DNA from: Agreia pratensis
GTDB taxonomy: Bacteria > Actinomycetota > Actinomycetes > Actinomycetales > Microbacteriaceae
DNA: 64,000 nucleotides
Direction: 5' to 3'
Assembly (NCBI RefSeq): GCF_900177685.1
Contig: NZ_FXAY01000004.1
Span: forward strand, 248,001-312,000
Position 1 is the stretch's first letter. Each line of letters opens with the position of its first letter. The notes under the pieces are model-generated. The model ran no database searches. It was not told where the DNA came from and was given only the letters and a program-made list of their open reading frames with translations. This document shows, piece after piece, positions 61,671 through 64,000 of this stretch. The position numbers were made by a program, and so were the translations under genes.

Positions 61671-62537
61671 TCACGGTGCGTCGACGGCCGCCGAACGGCC
61701 TCCTGTCGTGCGGCCGAGCTCCTCCAGGCAGGAGCAGATCGTGCTCGGGTCGAAGTCGGGATCTGGAACGAGGAACTGATCGAAGATGGCGAGGAAGCCG
61801 ATCGCCGACGGCGCCCATTCCGTGGGCTCATCGGTGAGAGTCGGCGGGCCGACGTAGAAGTTGTCCGTCACGGCGGGGTTCGACAAGTGACGCACCGCGA
61901 GGCCTTCTACAATCGACGAGCCGAGCACGGCGTACAGGGTGTATCCGCCGGCGAAGTCGTCGCGTAGCTTGAATCCGAGCAGACATGTCAGGGCCTCGTG
62001 GAATGCGGCCATCTGGGCAATGAATCGGTCGCTGCCTTGCCGAAGCGTTTCGGCGACACGGCGCAGCGCCTCGTTGCCATCGTCGACGAGAAGCGCTGCC
62101 GACGTCGCGAGAAACGACTGCCACGCCGCCGAGTCGATCGTGCTGTAGAAATTCTGCTCGAGGACGACTCTGATGGCCTCACGTATGAGACGGAGCCTCC
62201 CCGCTTCGGACGAGTGCAGGTCGGGTCGAGACGAAATGAGGTCTATAGCGGTGCGGAGCGCGTGATCGTCGCTGAGCTCGTCTGAGAAACGACTCGCGGC
62301 CTCGTTGAGCAGATCGCCGACGAACATCTCTTTCGAATGCCAGATGCGATAGACGGAGCTCCGGGAGACACCAGCAGCCGTGATCACCTCGTCCATCTGA
62401 AGACCGGGAAAGCCCAGGCTCATGCCTCCTTTGCCGACCGAGGCGATCGCAGCGTCGAGCATACGACGCCGGATCTGCTCTGAGGTCATGCGGGTCGACC
62501 GGATTCCGTTCAGCGACTCGCCATACTCGACTGCCAT
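61671..62537 (-). CDS. TetR family transcriptional regulator
   Basis: The 288-residue regulator has an N-terminal TetR helix-turn-helix (RRRMLDAAIASVGKGGMSLG, then MDEVITAAGVSRSSVYRIWH) and a large helical ligand domain. The start is ATG 62537 with CAGGAGAA upstream; the longer frame to 62612 is not supported. The ligand domain of about 220 residues is bigger than in TetR itself and contains several aromatic residues. The regulated genes are not evident; the small downstream protein and the regulator itself are the nearest candidates. Confidence 0.88.
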   Translation of the reverse strand: MAVEYGESLNGIRSTRMTSEQIRRRMLDAAIASVGKGGMSLGFPGLQMDEVITAAGVSRSSVYRIWHSKEMFVGDLLNEAASRFSDELSDDHALRTAIDLISSRPDLHSSEAGRLRLIREAIRVVLEQNFYSTIDSAAWQSFLATSAALLVDDGNEALRRVAETLRQGSDRFIAQMAAFHEALTCLLGFKLRDDFAGGYTLYAVLGSSIVEGLAVRHLSNPAVTDNFYVGPPTLTDEPTEWAPSAIGFLAIFDQFLVPDPDFDPSTICSCLEELGRTTGGRSAAVDAP

Positions 62538-62626
62538 GAATTCTCCTGAAGTTCGTTTCCGCCCTACAGTCTCTCTGTCTTGACGCCGCGGCTGTAATGC
62601 GCGATGGGACACCGAGTCTCAATGGT

Positions 62627-63130
62627 TCAGGAGAGCTCGACCTCCAGCGTGTTGATCAGGGTCTCCTGCACGAACCCCACCCACCTGTAGACGTCGAGCA
62701 GATAGCGGTCTCGATCGGCCGGCTGAAGCTCGTCATCGTCGTGCTCGATACCCAGATCGGCGGCGATCGTGAGCCGGATGTCGGTGAGGCATCGCAGCCA
62801 GGCCTGTGATGCAGCCGCATCCAGCCTCACCGGATTGCCCGATACGCGCGCGGATAGAAGAGCGTCGATCACCGACTGGGCGTTGCTCACCTTGCCTTCG
62901 ATGAGACCATCTGAAGTGAAGCGACGGAACTCGGCATCGTCCTCGCCGCCATCGCCATACGCTGCGGGCAGGAGTCTGTCAATGGCCCGTGATCCAGGTG
63001 AGTGAGGCTCGACTCCGGAGGTGTCGGTGAGGAGCTCCTGCACGTCGGTAGCGAGCTTGACCAGGATGTCGGTCTCGACATGCTCGAACGAGGCAGTGAT
63101 GACGTCGCCTTCTCGGGTGAACGGGGTCAC
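62627..63130 (-). CDS. DUF2017 family protein
   Basis: The 167-residue protein, mostly helical (FEHVETDILVKLATDVQELL and VSNAQSVIDALLSARVSGNP), belongs to the actinobacterial DUF2017 family found next to clpS. It starts at GTG 63130, overlapping the clpS stop as GTGA. This tight coupling suggests a role with ClpS in N-degron proteolysis or its control, but none is established. Confidence 0.9.
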   Translation of the reverse strand: MTPFTREGDVITASFEHVETDILVKLATDVQELLTDTSGVEPHSPGSRAIDRLLPAAYGDGGEDDAEFRRFTSDGLIEGKVSNAQSVIDALLSARVSGNPVRLDAAASQAWLRCLTDIRLTIAADLGIEHDDDELQPADRDRYLLDVYRWVGFVQETLINTLEVELS

Positions 63131-63423
63131 GAGTCGACTCTCTGCAGCGTCGCCCAGAGGCCGAAGCCGTGCATGGCTTCGACGTGCCGTTCCATCTCCT
63201 CGCGCGTGCCCGTGGCTACGACGGCTCGACCCTCGGTGTGCACCTGCAGCATTCTGCGCTCGGCCTCGGCCTTCGAGAATCCGAAGTAGCTGCGAAAGAC
63301 GTAGGAGACGTACGACATGAGATTGACCGGGTCGTTCCACACGAGCGTTATCCATGGAGCGCCCAGCGATAGTCGCTCATCGAGTTCTACGTCGAGGTCG
63401 ATCGCATCGAGAGTTTTGGGCAC
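63127..63423 (-). CDS. clpS: ClpS, N-end-rule adaptor of ClpAP/ClpCP
   Basis: ClpS delivers proteins with destabilising N-terminal residues to the Clp ATPase. The 98-residue protein has the core PWITLVWNDPVNLMSYVSYV, FRSYFGFSKAEAERRMLQVH and TEGRAVVATGTREEMERHVE. The Asn-Asp pair and Met/His residues lining the N-degron pocket are present. It is the first gene of clpS-DUF2017. Confidence 0.94.
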   Translation of the reverse strand: MPKTLDAIDLDVELDERLSLGAPWITLVWNDPVNLMSYVSYVFRSYFGFSKAEAERRMLQVHTEGRAVVATGTREEMERHVEAMHGFGLWATLQRVDS

Positions 63424-63575
63424 AGCGACAAGCCTGTCACATCAGTGGTGTCGCCCAGCTCTCTCCCTCGCAAGGGGGAGTAGCGCGCATCGGGTCAATC
63501 GTGCGGCGGATGTGCGGGAGTACACGACGTTCATACTCTGAGACGCACGATCAGGTGTCGAGCAAGGAGTCGTAA

Positions 63576-64000
63576 ATGAGCAACGCATCGCAGGATCCCA
63601 CGCCGGTGCTGGCGAGTCCGCCCATCGCCGTGGTGCCGGCCACAGCATCCGATATTCGGTTGGCGAAGGCAGAGGCGCAGCGGGCCAAGAACATCAGACG
63701 GGGGCCGGTGTATCCGACGTCTGTCTCCTGGCCTGCGGTTCTGTCCTTCGCGGCGATCTCGTGCGGTCTCGGCTGGCTGGTGCAGCTTCCCATCTGGTTC
63801 TCCGGTGAGGGCCTGTCGGATTCACGTTTTATGCTCACCACGCTCGCGATGATGTACACGCCGACGATTGCCGCCCTCGTCTGTGTGCTGTTCATCAGGA
63901 GGCCGGCGAGTATCCCGCGCCTGCTCGGGCTCTCGCCGCTGCGTCCGATCGGACGAACACTTCTGTTCTGCGCCCTGGCGTTCGTCGGTGTCCCGGTCCT
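63576..64000 (+). CDS. CPBP-type membrane protease, N-terminal part (cut by right edge)
   Basis: The frame starts at ATG 63576 with AAGGAGT upstream and is open to the end of the window (141 residues). A disordered Ala/Pro-rich N-terminus is followed by spans such as VSWPAVLSFAAISCGLGWLV and TLAMMYTPTIAALVCVLFI, then SIPRLLGLSPLRPIGRTLLF. This order is typical of the N-terminal half of CPBP intramembrane proteases, but the catalytic EE motif would lie beyond the edge. The 152 bases before it (63424-63575) hold the divergent clpS promoter and no other visible element. Confidence 0.7.
   Translation, partial: MSNASQDPTPVLASPPIAVVPATASDIRLAKAEAQRAKNIRRGPVYPTSVSWPAVLSFAAISCGLGWLVQLPIWFSGEGLSDSRFMLTTLAMMYTPTIAALVCVLFIRRPASIPRLLGLSPLRPIGRTLLFCALAFVGVPV

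Noticed and set aside
61209-61700. tRNA-fMet as an integration site with a downstream island
   Set aside because: No integrase, no direct repeat of the tRNA 3' end and no shift in composition were seen. The TetR and small hypothetical genes alone do not indicate an island.

Overview
The window is a high-GC (roughly 63%) chromosomal segment from an actinobacterium. Genes largely restricted to that phylum are present: DUF3117, DUF3107, DUF2017, DUF2342, UPF0182, the AdnA/AdnB helicase-nuclease pair and a MiaE_2-type ferritin-like protein. The single fused DppD-DppF ATPase, the short operons and the domain make-up suggest Microbacteriaceae; the family assignment is inference. No insertion sequence, prophage, CRISPR array or rRNA is visible, and almost all of the sequence looks like stable core genome.

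Left part (1-16.4 kb). A siderophore/haem-type ABC importer (permease cut by the left edge, plus its lipoprotein) lies under a DtxR/IdeR-like box. Next come a LysR-type HTH-only protein and a tandem glycine riboswitch controlling gcvT-gcvH-gcvP. A surface pentapeptide-repeat protein, a CPBP protease, a complete peptide ABC importer and typA follow.

Iron to lysine block (16.4-28.9 kb). efeU-efeO-efeB, an Fe(II)/haem-related uptake operon with a near-perfect palindromic DtxR-like box, is followed by an acyltransferase. Then come a small membrane protein, fdxA, dapC, gltA, deoC, dapD, dapE and a PIG-V-like glycosyltransferase. dapC, dapD and dapE together supply three consecutive steps of the succinylase route to diaminopimelate.

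Middle (28.9-40.1 kb). DUF3117, an O-methyltransferase, tatB, mrp, DUF1003 and a soluble MgtE_N-CBS protein follow the order of the M. tuberculosis Rv1211-Rv1232c region, but sigE-rseA-htrA is missing. After a stress protein and aminopeptidase P comes an operon of three uncharacterised single-span surface proteins that runs into a convergent multi-span membrane protein.

Right part (40.1-64 kb). The DNA-repair and proteostasis block contains a PHP phosphoesterase, a DEAD-box helicase, the MiaE_2 protein, DUF3107, adnA, adnB, a pseudokinase-like APH protein, nudC and uvrD2. It continues with an E1/ThiF-like protein, DUF2342, a YlbL-type PDZ-Lon protease and UPF0182, and resembles M. tuberculosis Rv3193c-Rv3211. 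Initiator tRNA-Met with a strong terminator, a TetR regulator, DUF2017, clpS and a second CPBP protease (cut by the right edge) finish the window.

A recurring signal is a TANNNT -10 hexamer exactly 6-7 bases before the start codon of at least 14 ORFs, which implies widespread leaderless transcription. Other candidates for new biology are the orphan E1-like protein beside uvrD2, the degenerate APH protein beside AdnAB, the cysteine-free NudC, the three-protein surface operon, and a seven-codon leaderless ORF coupled to fdxA.
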